Source of the DNA: Phosphoribacter sp037045045
GTDB lineage: Bacteria > Actinomycetota > Actinomycetes > Actinomycetales > Dermatophilaceae
DNA length: 64,000 bases
Reading direction: 5' to 3'
NCBI GenBank assembly: GCA_037045045.1
Contig: JBAOHL010000002.1
Coordinates: 1 to 64,000 of the forward strand
The notes beneath the pieces are model-generated. The model was not told the DNA's origin. It made no database searches and worked only from the letters and a program-made list of their open reading frames with translations. The translations under genes were made by a program, and so were the position numbers. Below, piece after piece: positions 15,028 through 23,531 of the stretch (the first letter of the stretch is position 1; every line of letters starts with the position of its first letter).

Positions 15028-17472
15028 ATGTCCTCATCCCCCTCTGTGCGCACCGAGCGGCACGAGAACGCAACTGCCGATTCGACCGCCCGCCACCGGC
15101 GCGACCGTCGCTGGTGGATCGCCCTGGTCGTCGTCGTGCTCGGGTCCTTCGGTGTCCTGCTCACGGTCGGCGCCAAGATCAACACCGACAAGCCACCGAT
15201 CCCCACCTCGGTCGTCTCGGCCGGCCGGGTCCTCGCGACCGGCGACGACATCGTGGCCGGCCAGCAGGTGTGGCAATCGCTGGGCGGGCAGGAGATCGGG
15301 TCGGTCTGGGGGCACGGGGCCTACGTCGCGCCGGACTGGACTGCCGACTGGCTGCACCGCGAGTGCGTGTTCATCCTCGACACCTGGGCCAAGGCCGAGG
15401 GCGGTGCCTCGTTCAGCGCCCTGAGCGCCGAGCGCCGAGGCGCCTTGCAGGCCAGGCTCACCGAGTTGATGCGCACCAACACCTACGATCCGGCGACCGG
15501 CGCCGTCACCCTCGACCCGGTGCGCGAGGCCGCGTGGCGGTCCAACAGCGCCTACTACGCCAACCTCTTCGCAGCGGGCCACGACCAGTACGCCATCCCC
15601 AAGGGCACGCTCACCGACTCGGCGCAGGCCCAGCAGATGGACGACTTCTTCTGGTGGACCGCGTGGTCGGCCTCGACGAACCGCCCGGGCGACAACGTCA
15701 CCTACACCCAGAACTGGCCCCACGAGCCGCTGATCGGCAACGTGCCGCCGGCCGACAACGTCCTCTGGAGCATCGTCAGCTTCATCCTCCTGCTCGTCGG
15801 GATCGCCGGGATGGTCTTCTACCACACGGCAATCAGCGAACGCGACGACAACGAGGACACCGACGACGTCCCGACCGACGACCCCTTGCTGGGATACCGA
15901 TCGACTCCCTCGCAACGAGCCACCCTCAAGTACTTCTACGTCGTCGGCGCACTCTTCGTCCTGCAGATCGCCATGGGGATCATCACGGCGCACTACGGGG
16001 TCGAGGGTGGTTCGCTGTACGGCATCCCCATCGACCAAGTGCTCCCGTATGCCGTGGTGCGCACCTGGCACACCCAACTGGGGATCTTCTGGATCGCCAC
16101 CGCGTGGCTGGCCACCGGGCTGTATGTCGGTCCGGCCGTCGGCGGGGTCGAGCCCCGCTGGCAGCGGCTCGGCGTCAACGTCCTCTTCGGTGCGTTGCTC
16201 GTCGTCGTGCTCGGCTCGATGGCCGGCGAGTGGCTCTCGATCACCGGCCGGCTCGGGCACGGGAACGGCTCGAACTTCTGGTTCGGCACGCAGGGCTACG
16301 AATACGTCGACCTCGGCCGGTTCTTCCAGATCGGCCTGTTCGTCGGGCTGCTGCTGTGGCTGCTGCTCATGTGGCGCGGTCTGGCCCCGGCGATCCGCCG
16401 CTCGCGCGGCGCCAAGCGCCTGGCCCCCTCGCCCGACGCCCCGCTCGCCGCGGGGACGCAACGCTCGCTCGTCGTCATGCTCTTCGTCAGCTGTGTGGCC
16501 ATCGCCGGGTTCTACGGCGCCGCTTTCGGCATCGGGAGCGCCACCCACCTGTCGATCGCCGAGTACTGGCGCTGGTGGGTCGTGCACCTGTGGGTCGAAG
16601 GGTTCTTCGAGGTCTTCGCGACGGTCGTCATCGCGTTCCTCTTCGCCCGTCTCGGCCTCATCCGGGCCGCGAGTGCGACAAGCGCGATCATCGCCTCGAC
16701 GGTGATCTTCCTCGGCGGCGGGATCATCGGCACCCTGCACCACCTGTACTTCACCGGGAGCCCCTCGGTGGTACTCGCGCTTGGCGCCAGCTTCAGCGCC
16801 CTCGAGGTGGTCCCGCTGGCTCTCATGGGGTTCGAGGCGTTCCGTCACCTGCGGCTGCTCAAGGTGCGACGGTGGGTGGCCGGCTACAAGTGGGCGATCT
16901 ACTTCTTCGTCTCGGTGGCGTTCTGGAACACCCTCGGGGCCGGCATCTTCGGGTTCCTCATCAACCCGCCGATCTCGCTGTTCTACGTGCAGGGCCTCAA
17001 CCTCACGCCGCTGCACGGGCACACCGCGCTCTTCGGGGTCTACGGAATGCTCGGGGTCGGCCTCATGCTCTTCTGCATCCGCAGCCTCAAGCCCGGGCGC
17101 GAGTGGAAGGACCGCCCCATTGCCGTCGGCTTCTGGCTGATGAACGGTGGGCTGCTGCTCATGGCATTGGCCAGCCTCTTGCCGCTCGGCCTGGCCCAGG
17201 CATGGGCCAGCATGAGCGAAGGGCTCTGGTACGCCCGCAGCGCCGAGTTCCTCTACACGCCCGCGCTCACGGTGATCCGCTGGATGCGGGTGCCGGGCGA
17301 TGTGATCTTCGCTCTCGGGGCGTTGTCGATCGGGGTGTTCATGGTCGGCCTGCTCACCGGGCGCTCGGTGCTGCCCAAGGGCCAGGCCCTCGAGCAGGGC
17401 TCGGTGCACATGGCCGAGGACACTGAGGCCGAGCAGACCGAAGCAGAGACAGAAGGCGCCGGCACGAGGTGA
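15028..17472 (+). CDS. norB: Quinol-dependent nitric oxide reductase (qNor)
   Basis: 814 residues. It reduces 2 NO to N2O with quinol electrons in the cytoplasmic membrane. An N-terminal membrane helix (WWIALVVVVLGSFGVLLTVG) precedes a ~200-residue extracytoplasmic domain, then 12-13 membrane segments. Heme and FeB ligands are visible in VVRTWHTQLGIFWIATAW, HLWVEGFFEVFATV, GTLHHLYFTG and LHGHTALFGVYGMLGVGLML, in family order. The soluble domain has no CxxCH, as expected for the quinol type. In aerobic actinobacteria this serves NO detoxification or partial denitrification. It is divergent from a putative NO/Fe-S regulator. The C-terminal tail is acidic (EDTEAEQTEAETEG). The gene ends at a repeat block facing the convergent flavoprotein gene. 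Confidence 0.95.
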   Translation: MSSSPSVRTERHENATADSTARHRRDRRWWIALVVVVLGSFGVLLTVGAKINTDKPPIPTSVVSAGRVLATGDDIVAGQQVWQSLGGQEIGSVWGHGAYVAPDWTADWLHRECVFILDTWAKAEGGASFSALSAERRGALQARLTELMRTNTYDPATGAVTLDPVREAAWRSNSAYYANLFAAGHDQYAIPKGTLTDSAQAQQMDDFFWWTAWSASTNRPGDNVTYTQNWPHEPLIGNVPPADNVLWSIVSFILLLVGIAGMVFYHTAISERDDNEDTDDVPTDDPLLGYRSTPSQRATLKYFYVVGALFVLQIAMGIITAHYGVEGGSLYGIPIDQVLPYAVVRTWHTQLGIFWIATAWLATGLYVGPAVGGVEPRWQRLGVNVLFGALLVVVLGSMAGEWLSITGRLGHGNGSNFWFGTQGYEYVDLGRFFQIGLFVGLLLWLLLMWRGLAPAIRRSRGAKRLAPSPDAPLAAGTQRSLVVMLFVSCVAIAGFYGAAFGIGSATHLSIAEYWRWWVVHLWVEGFFEVFATVVIAFLFARLGLIRAASATSAIIASTVIFLGGGIIGTLHHLYFTGSPSVVLALGASFSALEVVPLALMGFEAFRHLRLLKVRRWVAGYKWAIYFFVSVAFWNTLGAGIFGFLINPPISLFYVQGLNLTPLHGHTALFGVYGMLGVGLMLFCIRSLKPGREWKDRPIAVGFWLMNGGLLLMALASLLPLGLAQAWASMSEGLWYARSAEFLYTPALTVIRWMRVPGDVIFALGALSIGVFMVGLLTGRSVLPKGQALEQGSVHMAEDTEAEQTEAETEGAGTR

Positions 17473-17481
17473 GCCGGTCGG

Positions 17482-18055
17482 GCGCGGTATGCCGCGTCCA
17501 GCACATCCGGGCACCGTGTGGCAGTTACCGCCCAACCTGGCAGGTCCGACCTGCCACGACGGCATCCAAGTGCCACGACAGCACGCAAGTGCCACACCAG
17601 CCCGCCGGTCGGGCGCGGTATGCCGCGTCCTGCACGTCCGGGCACGATGTGGCAGTTACCGCCCAACCTGGCAGGTCCGACCTGCCACAACGGCACACAA
17701 GTGCCACAACGGCATCCAAGTGCCACGACAGCACGCCGGCCGGCAAGCGCGCCCGGCCGCGGTATGCCGCGTCCAGCCGTCCGGGCACGGTGTGGCAGTA
17801 ACCGCCCAACCTGGCAGGTCCGACCTGCCACGACAGCACGCAAGTGCCACGACAGCACGCAAGTGCCACGACAGCACGCCGGCCGGCAAGCGCGCCCGGC
17901 CGCGGTATGCCGCGTCCAGCACGTCGGGGCACGGTGTGGCAGTTACCGCCCAACCTGGCAGGTCCGACCTGCCACGACAGCACGCAAGTGCCACAACGGC
18001 ATCCAAGTGCCACGACAGCACGCCGGCCGGCAAGCGCGCCCGGCCGCCCGGCGGG
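17482..18055. repeat. Nested tandem repeat block between convergent genes
   Basis: Four long units begin with CGGTATGCCGCGTCC at 17485, 17616, 17760 and 17903 (spacing 131, 144 and 143). Each has GTGTGGCAGT(T/A)ACCGCCCAA (ATGTGG in the second unit), the 19-bp perfect palindrome TGGCAGGTCCGACCTGCCA (9-1-9) and then two or three copies of a ~19-bp subunit of the type TGCCACGACAGCACGCAAG. It fills the gap between norB and the flavoprotein gene, which converge on it. No credible gene is present; the frames through it are Pro/Arg/His-rich artefacts. It could act as a bidirectional terminator, a protein-binding array, or a member of a mobile intergenic repeat family. Confidence 0.85.
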
Positions 18056-19449
18056 TCAGGGTCGGCGCTGGGCCGTGACGACGCGGCGGGCCGCCTCGGC
18101 GATCGATCCGGTGATCGACGGGTACACCGTGTAGGAACTGGCCCAACTGGTCGGCGGTCAGGCCGTTCTGCACGGCCAGCGTGATCGGGTAGATCAGCTC
18201 CGAGGCACGCGGAGCCACCACCACCCCGCCGAGCACCGTGCCCTGACCGGCCCCGGCAAAGATCTTGACGAACCCGTCCTGGAAGCTGTCCATCTTGGCC
18301 CGGGCGTTCGTGTGCAACGGGAGCGTCGAGGCCTCGATGTCCAAGCCGCTGTCGTCGACGTCCTTCTGCGACAACCCGACCGTGGCAATCTCGGGGTCGG
18401 TGAACACCGTCGAGGACACCACCCGCAGATCCAGCGGCGACACCGCGTCGCCGAGTGCGTGCCACATCGCCTTTCGCCCTTGCATGGCCGCGACGGAGGC
18501 CAGCGGCAGCAGCCCCGTGCAGTCCCCCGCGGCATACACGCCGCGAACGGTCGTGCGGGACACCCCGTCGACCTCGACGTGCCCGCTAGCCGACAGGGCC
18601 ACCCCGACCTCGGCTAACCCGATCCCGGCCGTCTGCGGCACCGAGCCCACCGCGAGCAGGGCGTGGCTGCCCTCGACGACCCGCCCGTCCTGCAGGTACA
18701 CGATGACCCCGTCGCCGACCCGCTCCACGGCGGTCATCCGAGACCGTCCGAGCACGGTCATCCCCTGGCGGCGGAACACGTCCTCGATGACCGTGGCCGC
18801 GTCGGGGTCCTCGCCCGGCAGGACGCGCTCGCGCGAGGAGACGAGGGTGACCTCGCTGCCGAGGCCGAGGTAGGCCTGGGCGAGCTCGGCACCGGTGACG
18901 CCGGACCCGACGACGACGAGGTGCTCGGGCACCTTGGCCAGGTCGTAGATCTGCTTCCAGGTGAGGATGCGTTCGCCGTCCGGGCGCGCGGTGTCCATGA
19001 CCCGTGGGGTCGCCCCGGTCGCGACGAGGACGACGTCGGCCTCGATGTCCTCGATGGTTCCGCCGGCGTCGATCCGCACCGTCCCCGCGGACGTCAGCCG
19101 GCCGGTGCCGCGGCATACCCGCACGCCGTCGGCACGGAGGCGATCCTCGATGTCCTCGCTCTGCGCCCGGGCCAGCCCGAGGATCCGCTCGTTGACCCGG
19201 TGCAGGTCCGTCGAGAGCCGTTCGGTGTGCAGGTCGATGCCGTGCTCGCGGATCGCCCCGAGCCGGCGCAGGACCTGCGCGGTGGAGATGATGCTCTTGC
19301 TCGGGACGCAGTCGGTGAGTACGCAGGCGCCGCCCAGGCCGTCGCGGTCGACGATGGTCACCGTGGCCCCGAGCCGCGCCGCGACGAGGGCGGCCTCGTA
19401 CCCGCCCGGGCCGCCTCCGAGCACCACGACGGACGAGGTACGCGCGATC
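18056..19449 (-). CDS. lpdA: Lpd-like FAD disulfide reductase / NAD(P)H-quinone dehydrogenase, one frameshift
   Basis: About 464 residues from GTG 19449. FAD site SVVVLGGGPGGYEAALVA, redox pair GGACVLTDCVPSKS (C-x4-C), NAD(P) site VVVGSGVTGAELAQAYLGLG and second FAD site YAAGDCTGLLPLASVAAMQG are intact. Near 18135 one extra base shifts the frame; correcting it gives a normal dimerisation end, QSYTVYPSITGSIAEAARR, and a TGA at 18056. Uncorrected, translation would run on into the repeat block. The His-Glu dyad of true lipoamide dehydrogenases is absent from that end, as in the mycobacterial LpdA (Rv3303c) group of NAD(P)H-quinone reductases. The gene is divergent from the nucleoside phosphorylase gene. 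Confidence 0.8.
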
Positions 19450-19526
19450 ACGAGGTCATCCAACCACCCGGATGCCGCCGTGGCCCCGACATCGTGGCGC
19501 CCCAGGCCTGCGGGCTGCGCTCGTCG

Positions 19527-19532
19527 TAGAGT
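19527..19532 (+). promoter_or_regulatory. -10 box of the purine nucleoside phosphorylase gene
   Basis: TAGAGT ends 7 nt before ATG 19540 with no ribosome-binding site in between, the leaderless pattern seen repeatedly in this window. Confidence 0.4.
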
Positions 19533-19539
19533 CCGCGGT

Positions 19540-20376
19540 ATGACCGACGCCGCGCCCCCGGATCTCGCCGACCCTGCGGTTGACCCCACGGAGGTCGCTG
19601 CCGCTGCGGCAGCCGTCATCGCTGCGCGATCCGGCGTCCCCGACCACGACGTCGCGCTCGTCCTCGGATCGGGGTGGGGCGAGACCGCCGAGCTGCTCGG
19701 GCCGACCGCCGCGACCCTCGACAACGGCGAGGTCCCCGGGTTCCGGCCGGCCGCGGTCGCCGGTCACGCCGGCTCGATCCGCTCCGTGGAGCTTCGGGAC
19801 TCGAGCCGGCGGGCACTGGTCTTCGGCACCCGGACCCACCTCTACGAGGGCCATGGCGTGCGGGCCGTCGTCCACGCGGTCCGCACCGCGGCCGCCGCCG
19901 GATGCCGGGCGATCGTCCTCACCAACGGGTGCGGCGGGCTCGACCCGGCGCGACCCCCGGGGACCCCGGTGCTCATCCGCGACCACATCAACCTCACCGC
20001 CCAGTCGCCGATCGAGGGACCGACCTTCGTCGACCTCACCGACCTGTACTCCCCCCGCCTGCGCCAGCTCGCCCGCGAGGTCGATCCGACCCTCGGCGAG
20101 GGCGTCTACGTCCAGTTCCGCGGGCCGCAGTACGAAACCCCGGCCGAGGTCGCGATGGCCCGGGTGCTCGGCGGCGACCTCGTCGGCATGTCGACGACGC
20201 TCGAGGCGATCGCGGCCCGGGCGGCCGGGCTCGAGCTCCTCGGCATGTCGCTCGTGACCAACCTCGCCGCCGGCATCGGTGGTCAGCCGCTGTCGCACGC
20301 CGAGGTCCTCGACGCCGGCCGGGCCGCGGCGGCTCGCTGCTCGGGTCTGTTGGCCCAGATCGTCCCGCGGATCTGA
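19540..20376 (+). CDS. Purine nucleoside phosphorylase
   Basis: 278 residues. It phosphorolyses (deoxy)inosine and (deoxy)guanosine to base plus (deoxy)ribose-1-phosphate. Motifs of the trimeric, high-molecular-mass PNP family are present in order: VLGSGWGETAELLG (phosphate site), PGFRPAAVAGHAGS, TRTHLYEGHGVRAV, VLTNGCGGLDP, VQFRGPQYETPAEVAMARVL and LVGMSTTLEAI, with a Thr/Asn-rich base-binding loop VTNLAAGIGG. The next gene starts 8 nt downstream, and encodes a phosphosugar mutase able in principle to convert the pentose-1-phosphate to pentose-5-phosphate, so the two form an operon for nucleoside use. Confidence 0.9.
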   Translation: MTDAAPPDLADPAVDPTEVAAAAAAVIAARSGVPDHDVALVLGSGWGETAELLGPTAATLDNGEVPGFRPAAVAGHAGSIRSVELRDSSRRALVFGTRTHLYEGHGVRAVVHAVRTAAAAGCRAIVLTNGCGGLDPARPPGTPVLIRDHINLTAQSPIEGPTFVDLTDLYSPRLRQLAREVDPTLGEGVYVQFRGPQYETPAEVAMARVLGGDLVGMSTTLEAIAARAAGLELLGMSLVTNLAAGIGGQPLSHAEVLDAGRAAAARCSGLLAQIVPRI

Positions 20377-20384
20377 GCCAGACC

Positions 20385-22058
20385 ATGTCCCGAGAAGCGC
20401 AGCTCGCCCGCGCCGGCGCGTGGATCGACGACGACCCCGACCCGGCAACCCGGGAGGAACTCGCCGCCCTCGTCGACCAGGCCCGGGCCGGCGACCCGGA
20501 GGCGATCGCGGACCTCGCCGACCGGTTCGGCGCGACCCTCTCCTTCGGCACCGCCGGGCTGCGTGGTCGCCTCGGCGCCGGGCCGAACCGGATGAACCGC
20601 GCCGTCGTCATCCGGGCCGCGGCCGGCCTCACGGCATATCTCCGACAGGACGCCGGACGGTCCGCGCCCTTCGTCGTCGTCGGGTACGACGCGCGGCACC
20701 GCTCCGCCGACTTCGCGAGGGACACCGCCGCGGTCGTCGTCGCAGCCGGAGGGCGAGCCGCCGTGCTGCCCCTCCCGCTGCCCACTCCGGTGCTCGCCTT
20801 CGCCATCCGCCACCTCGGCGCCGACGCCGGGGTCGTGGTCACGGCGAGCCACAATCCGGCGCAGGACAACGGGTACAAGGTGTACCTCGGCGACGGCGCC
20901 CAGATCGCGCCCCCGACCGACGCGCAGATCGCCGCGCACATCGCGAAGGTCGGCAGGATCTCGACCGTGCCCCGGGCCGAACAGGGGTGGCAGGTCCTCG
21001 GCGACGAGGTCGAGACGGCATACCTCGACGCGGTCGCGAGCCTTGTCGCCCCGGGCGGCCCGCGCGACTTGTCGATCGTGCACACCGCCCTGCACGGGGT
21101 GGGGTCGCGCATCCTGCGGCTCGCGTTCGAACGGGCCGGCTTCCCGACCCCGTATGCCGTGCCGAGCCAGGCCGAGCCCGACCCCGACTTCCCCACGGTC
21201 GCCTTTCCCAACCCCGAGGAGCCCGGCGCGATCGACGCCGCCGTCGCCGCGGCGCGAGAGGTCGGGCCCGACCTCGTCGTCGCGAGCGACCCGGACGCCG
21301 ACCGATGCGCCGTCGCCGTCCCCGATGTCGACGCCGACGGCGGCTGGCGGATGCTGCGCGGCGACGACGTCGGCGCCCTGCTAGGGGCTCACGTGCTCGC
21401 CCGCGGGCTCCCGGCCGGCGGCGTGCTCGCCAGTTCGATCGTCTCCTCTCGGGTGCTGGGGGCGTTGTCCGCCGAGGCCGGGGTCAGACATGTCGAGACA
21501 CTCACCGGGTTCAAGTGGATCGCGCGGGTGCCCGGGCTGGCGTACGGGTACGAGGAGGCCTTGGGCTACTGCGTCGCGCCGGACGTGGTGCGGGACAAGG
21601 ACGGCATCTCGGCGGCGCTGCTCGTCGCCGAGCTCGCCGCCGGGCTGCGGGCTCAGGGCCGGACGCTGCTCGACCTGCTCGACGAGCTCGCCAGTCGACT
21701 CGGGGTCTACGCCACCGACGCGTTCTCGGTCCGCGTCGAGGATCTCGGCCTCATCGGACACCTGCTCGGTCGGCTACGGGCGGACCCGCCCACGACCCTG
21801 GCGGGGATACCCGTAGCGCGGGCCGACGACCTCGCGGCCGGCGTCGACGGGTTGCCCCCCACCGAGGGCCTGCGTTATCAGCTCGCCGATCGCTCCCGGG
21901 TGATCGTGCGACCCTCGGGCACCGAGCCCAAGCTCAAGGTCTACCTCGAGGTGATCGAACCCGTGCCCGCCGGCGTCGACCCGGCCGTGGCACGGGTCAC
22001 CGCCAGCACTCGGCTGGCCAGGCTGCGCGAGGATGTCCAGCGCCGCCTGGACATCTGA
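20385..22058 (+). CDS. Phospho-sugar mutase (phosphomannomutase/phosphopentomutase type)
   Basis: 557 residues, four-domain alpha-D-phosphohexomutase. Catalytic phosphoserine loop VVVTASHNPAQDNGYKVYLG, metal loop ASDPDADRCAVAV, sugar loop GYEEALGYCVAP and phosphate loop RPSGTEPKLKVYLEV are all intact. The length and the N-terminal SFGTAGLRGRLGAGPNRMN place it with the long PMM/PGM group that includes phosphopentomutase-like enzymes. Being in an operon with the nucleoside phosphorylase, it probably interconverts ribose-1- and ribose-5-phosphate; hexose phosphates remain possible. Confidence 0.85.
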   Translation: MSREAQLARAGAWIDDDPDPATREELAALVDQARAGDPEAIADLADRFGATLSFGTAGLRGRLGAGPNRMNRAVVIRAAAGLTAYLRQDAGRSAPFVVVGYDARHRSADFARDTAAVVVAAGGRAAVLPLPLPTPVLAFAIRHLGADAGVVVTASHNPAQDNGYKVYLGDGAQIAPPTDAQIAAHIAKVGRISTVPRAEQGWQVLGDEVETAYLDAVASLVAPGGPRDLSIVHTALHGVGSRILRLAFERAGFPTPYAVPSQAEPDPDFPTVAFPNPEEPGAIDAAVAAAREVGPDLVVASDPDADRCAVAVPDVDADGGWRMLRGDDVGALLGAHVLARGLPAGGVLASSIVSSRVLGALSAEAGVRHVETLTGFKWIARVPGLAYGYEEALGYCVAPDVVRDKDGISAALLVAELAAGLRAQGRTLLDLLDELASRLGVYATDAFSVRVEDLGLIGHLLGRLRADPPTTLAGIPVARADDLAAGVDGLPPTEGLRYQLADRSRVIVRPSGTEPKLKVYLEVIEPVPAGVDPAVARVTASTRLARLREDVQRRLDI

Positions 22059-22169
22059 CCGCCGGTCCGGTCGGACCCGCCCGGCCAAGCGCGGCGTTGG
22101 GCACAATGGGCCAGGGTCGAGAGTGTTCCCGGCTCGGTGGCCCGGCCGACGGCGTCGAAGGAGATCAGC

Positions 22170-22649
22170 ATGGACCAGCGTTCCCCAGAGATCGTGCCGC
22201 CGCTGCGGGTGGACACGCTGAGCATCGAGGATGGGCTCGACATCGCCATGTGGCGGGCGCCCGGACCGTGGACGGTCGAGGACTCGCTGGTCGCGCCCCA
22301 GCCGGACGAGGGGTACTGGGCGGTGCGCGACGACGTGGGTCATCTCGTCGGGTACTGCTGCTTCGGCGAGAAGGCCCGGCCGCTCGGGCTGCCGGCGAAG
22401 GTCGGCACCCTCGACGTCGCCCTGGGGATCGACCCGGGACGCTCCGGCCAGGGCGAGAGCCGCACCTTCGCCACGGCGGTCGTCGAGCACGGTCGCGAGG
22501 TCGCCGGCGAGCGCACCCTGCGGTGCGCGGTCGCGTCGTGGAACGCCGTCGGACGGCATACCACCGAGGCCGCCGGGTTCCGGCTCGTCGGCACGCACGA
22601 GGTCACCGGTGGCCAGACCGTCGCGACCTATCAGGTCTACGAGATGTGA
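22170..22649 (+). CDS. GNAT-family N-acetyltransferase
   Basis: 159 residues from ATG 22170, preceded by a strong AAGGAG site 6 nt upstream. The body has the GNAT pattern: VGYCCFGEKARPLG (strand 3), then GTLDVALGIDPGRSGQGESR, in which DPGRSGQG is the acetyl-CoA pyrophosphate loop (Q/R-x-x-G-x-G/A variant), and RCAVASWNAVGRHTTEAAGF with RLVGTHEV, the C-terminal V-splay. Substrate unknown. It follows the mutase by about 110 bp and may be transcribed separately. Confidence 0.8.
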   Translation: MDQRSPEIVPPLRVDTLSIEDGLDIAMWRAPGPWTVEDSLVAPQPDEGYWAVRDDVGHLVGYCCFGEKARPLGLPAKVGTLDVALGIDPGRSGQGESRTFATAVVEHGREVAGERTLRCAVASWNAVGRHTTEAAGFRLVGTHEVTGGQTVATYQVYEM

Positions 22650-22702
22650 CCTCGCGCCGGGCAGGGCGCCGCCGAGGGACTCCACAGCCCGGCATCCGCG
22701 CC

Positions 22703-23479
22703 CTACACCGGGTCGGCCTTTGGCGGCCGCGCTGGATCAGGTTGTCGGGCAACGATTCCCGTTGCGGGATCGAGCCACTCGAATAGCGGCGCCTCGATGT
22801 CCGCGGCCTCGTCGTGCGGTGCCCCGGGCGGCTCGACGAGGTTCATCGAAGCCATCGAGACGGCGAGCAGGAAGGTCGGCGCCCAGGCCGGTTGGGCGGC
22901 GTTCGGCACCGAGAGGTTCATCAATGAGATCCCCTCGAAGGTCGCCAGCAGCAGCCGAGCCGCGGCGACCGGATGGCGCACGCCGGCAGCCCGCGTCGCC
23001 GCGGCCTGCTCGGCGACGACCCGGTTGCGATACCCGCGGAGGACCTCTTGGACGGCCGGGCGGCGTGCGGCATACAGGTAGAGCTCGTACCGACAGATCG
23101 CCTGGTGCCGATCCGCCAGCAGGGCCTCGACGAGGCGCTGCGTCCAGGCCCACATGAGGGTCATCTGGGTGGCCCCGGCCAGGGAGGCGTCGGCGGCGAG
23201 GTCGGCGGCCACCCGGCGCATCGCTGCATGATCGCGCTCGACATTGTCGTGGATGAGCGCCTCGACGAGGCCGGCCCGTGAGCCGAAGTGGTAGGTCGTG
23301 GACCCGTGGGACGCGCCAGCACGGTCCTCCACCTGGCGATGGGTGAGCGCACTCATACCCTTCTCGCCCAGTAACTCGTATGCCGCGCCGAGCAGGCGTT
23401 CGCGGGTGGCCCGGCCCGACCCCGACCTCGGCCGCCCGGGCCGGGCCGGGACCGCTCGCTCGCCGCGCCCCGGTGCCAC
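22703..23479 (-). CDS. TetR-family repressor, probably of the adjacent MMPL transporter
   Basis: 258 residues from GTG 23479. The DNA-binding domain is ATRERLLGAAYELLGEKGMS, then ALTHRQVEDRAGASHGSTTY and HFGSRAGLVEALI, typical TetR. The remaining ~190 residues are the helical ligand domain. The start is supported by TACACT 6 nt upstream on the minus strand, which implies a leaderless transcript; two inverted repeats lie just beyond it in the shared promoter. Divergent layout with the MMPL gene points to repression of that exporter, relieved by its substrate. Confidence 0.8.
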   Translation of the reverse strand: MAPGRGERAVPARPGRPRSGSGRATRERLLGAAYELLGEKGMSALTHRQVEDRAGASHGSTTYHFGSRAGLVEALIHDNVERDHAAMRRVAADLAADASLAGATQMTLMWAWTQRLVEALLADRHQAICRYELYLYAARRPAVQEVLRGYRNRVVAEQAAATRAAGVRHPVAAARLLLATFEGISLMNLSVPNAAQPAWAPTFLLAVSMASMNLVEPPGAPHDEAADIEAPLFEWLDPATGIVARQPDPARPPKADPV

Positions 23480-23485
23480 GGCACC

Positions 23486-23491
23486 AGTGTA
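23486..23491 (-). promoter_or_regulatory. -10 box of the TetR gene
   Basis: TACACT on the minus strand, 6 nt upstream of GTG 23479, directly next to the first TetR operator. Confidence 0.45.
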
Positions 23492-23495
23492 GGGT

Positions 23496-23528
23496 TTCTC
23501 CAGTCGGAGAACTTCTACAGGTGGAGAA
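23496..23528. promoter_or_regulatory. Tandem TetR operators
   Basis: TTCTCC-AGTC-GGAGAA (23496-23511) and TTCTAC-AGGT-GGAGAA (23513-23528) are two inverted repeats with the same arms and 4-nt centres, 17 bp apart start to start. The first is perfect, the second has one mismatched pair. They separate the divergent TetR and MMPL genes and the second overlaps the MMPL ribosome-binding region, so binding should block both. Confidence 0.7.
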
Positions 23529-23531
23529 GCC

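Noticed and set aside
17489..18184. Long open frames across the repeat block
   Set aside because: They are Pro/Arg/His-rich, exist in several frames at once and only reflect the repeats.
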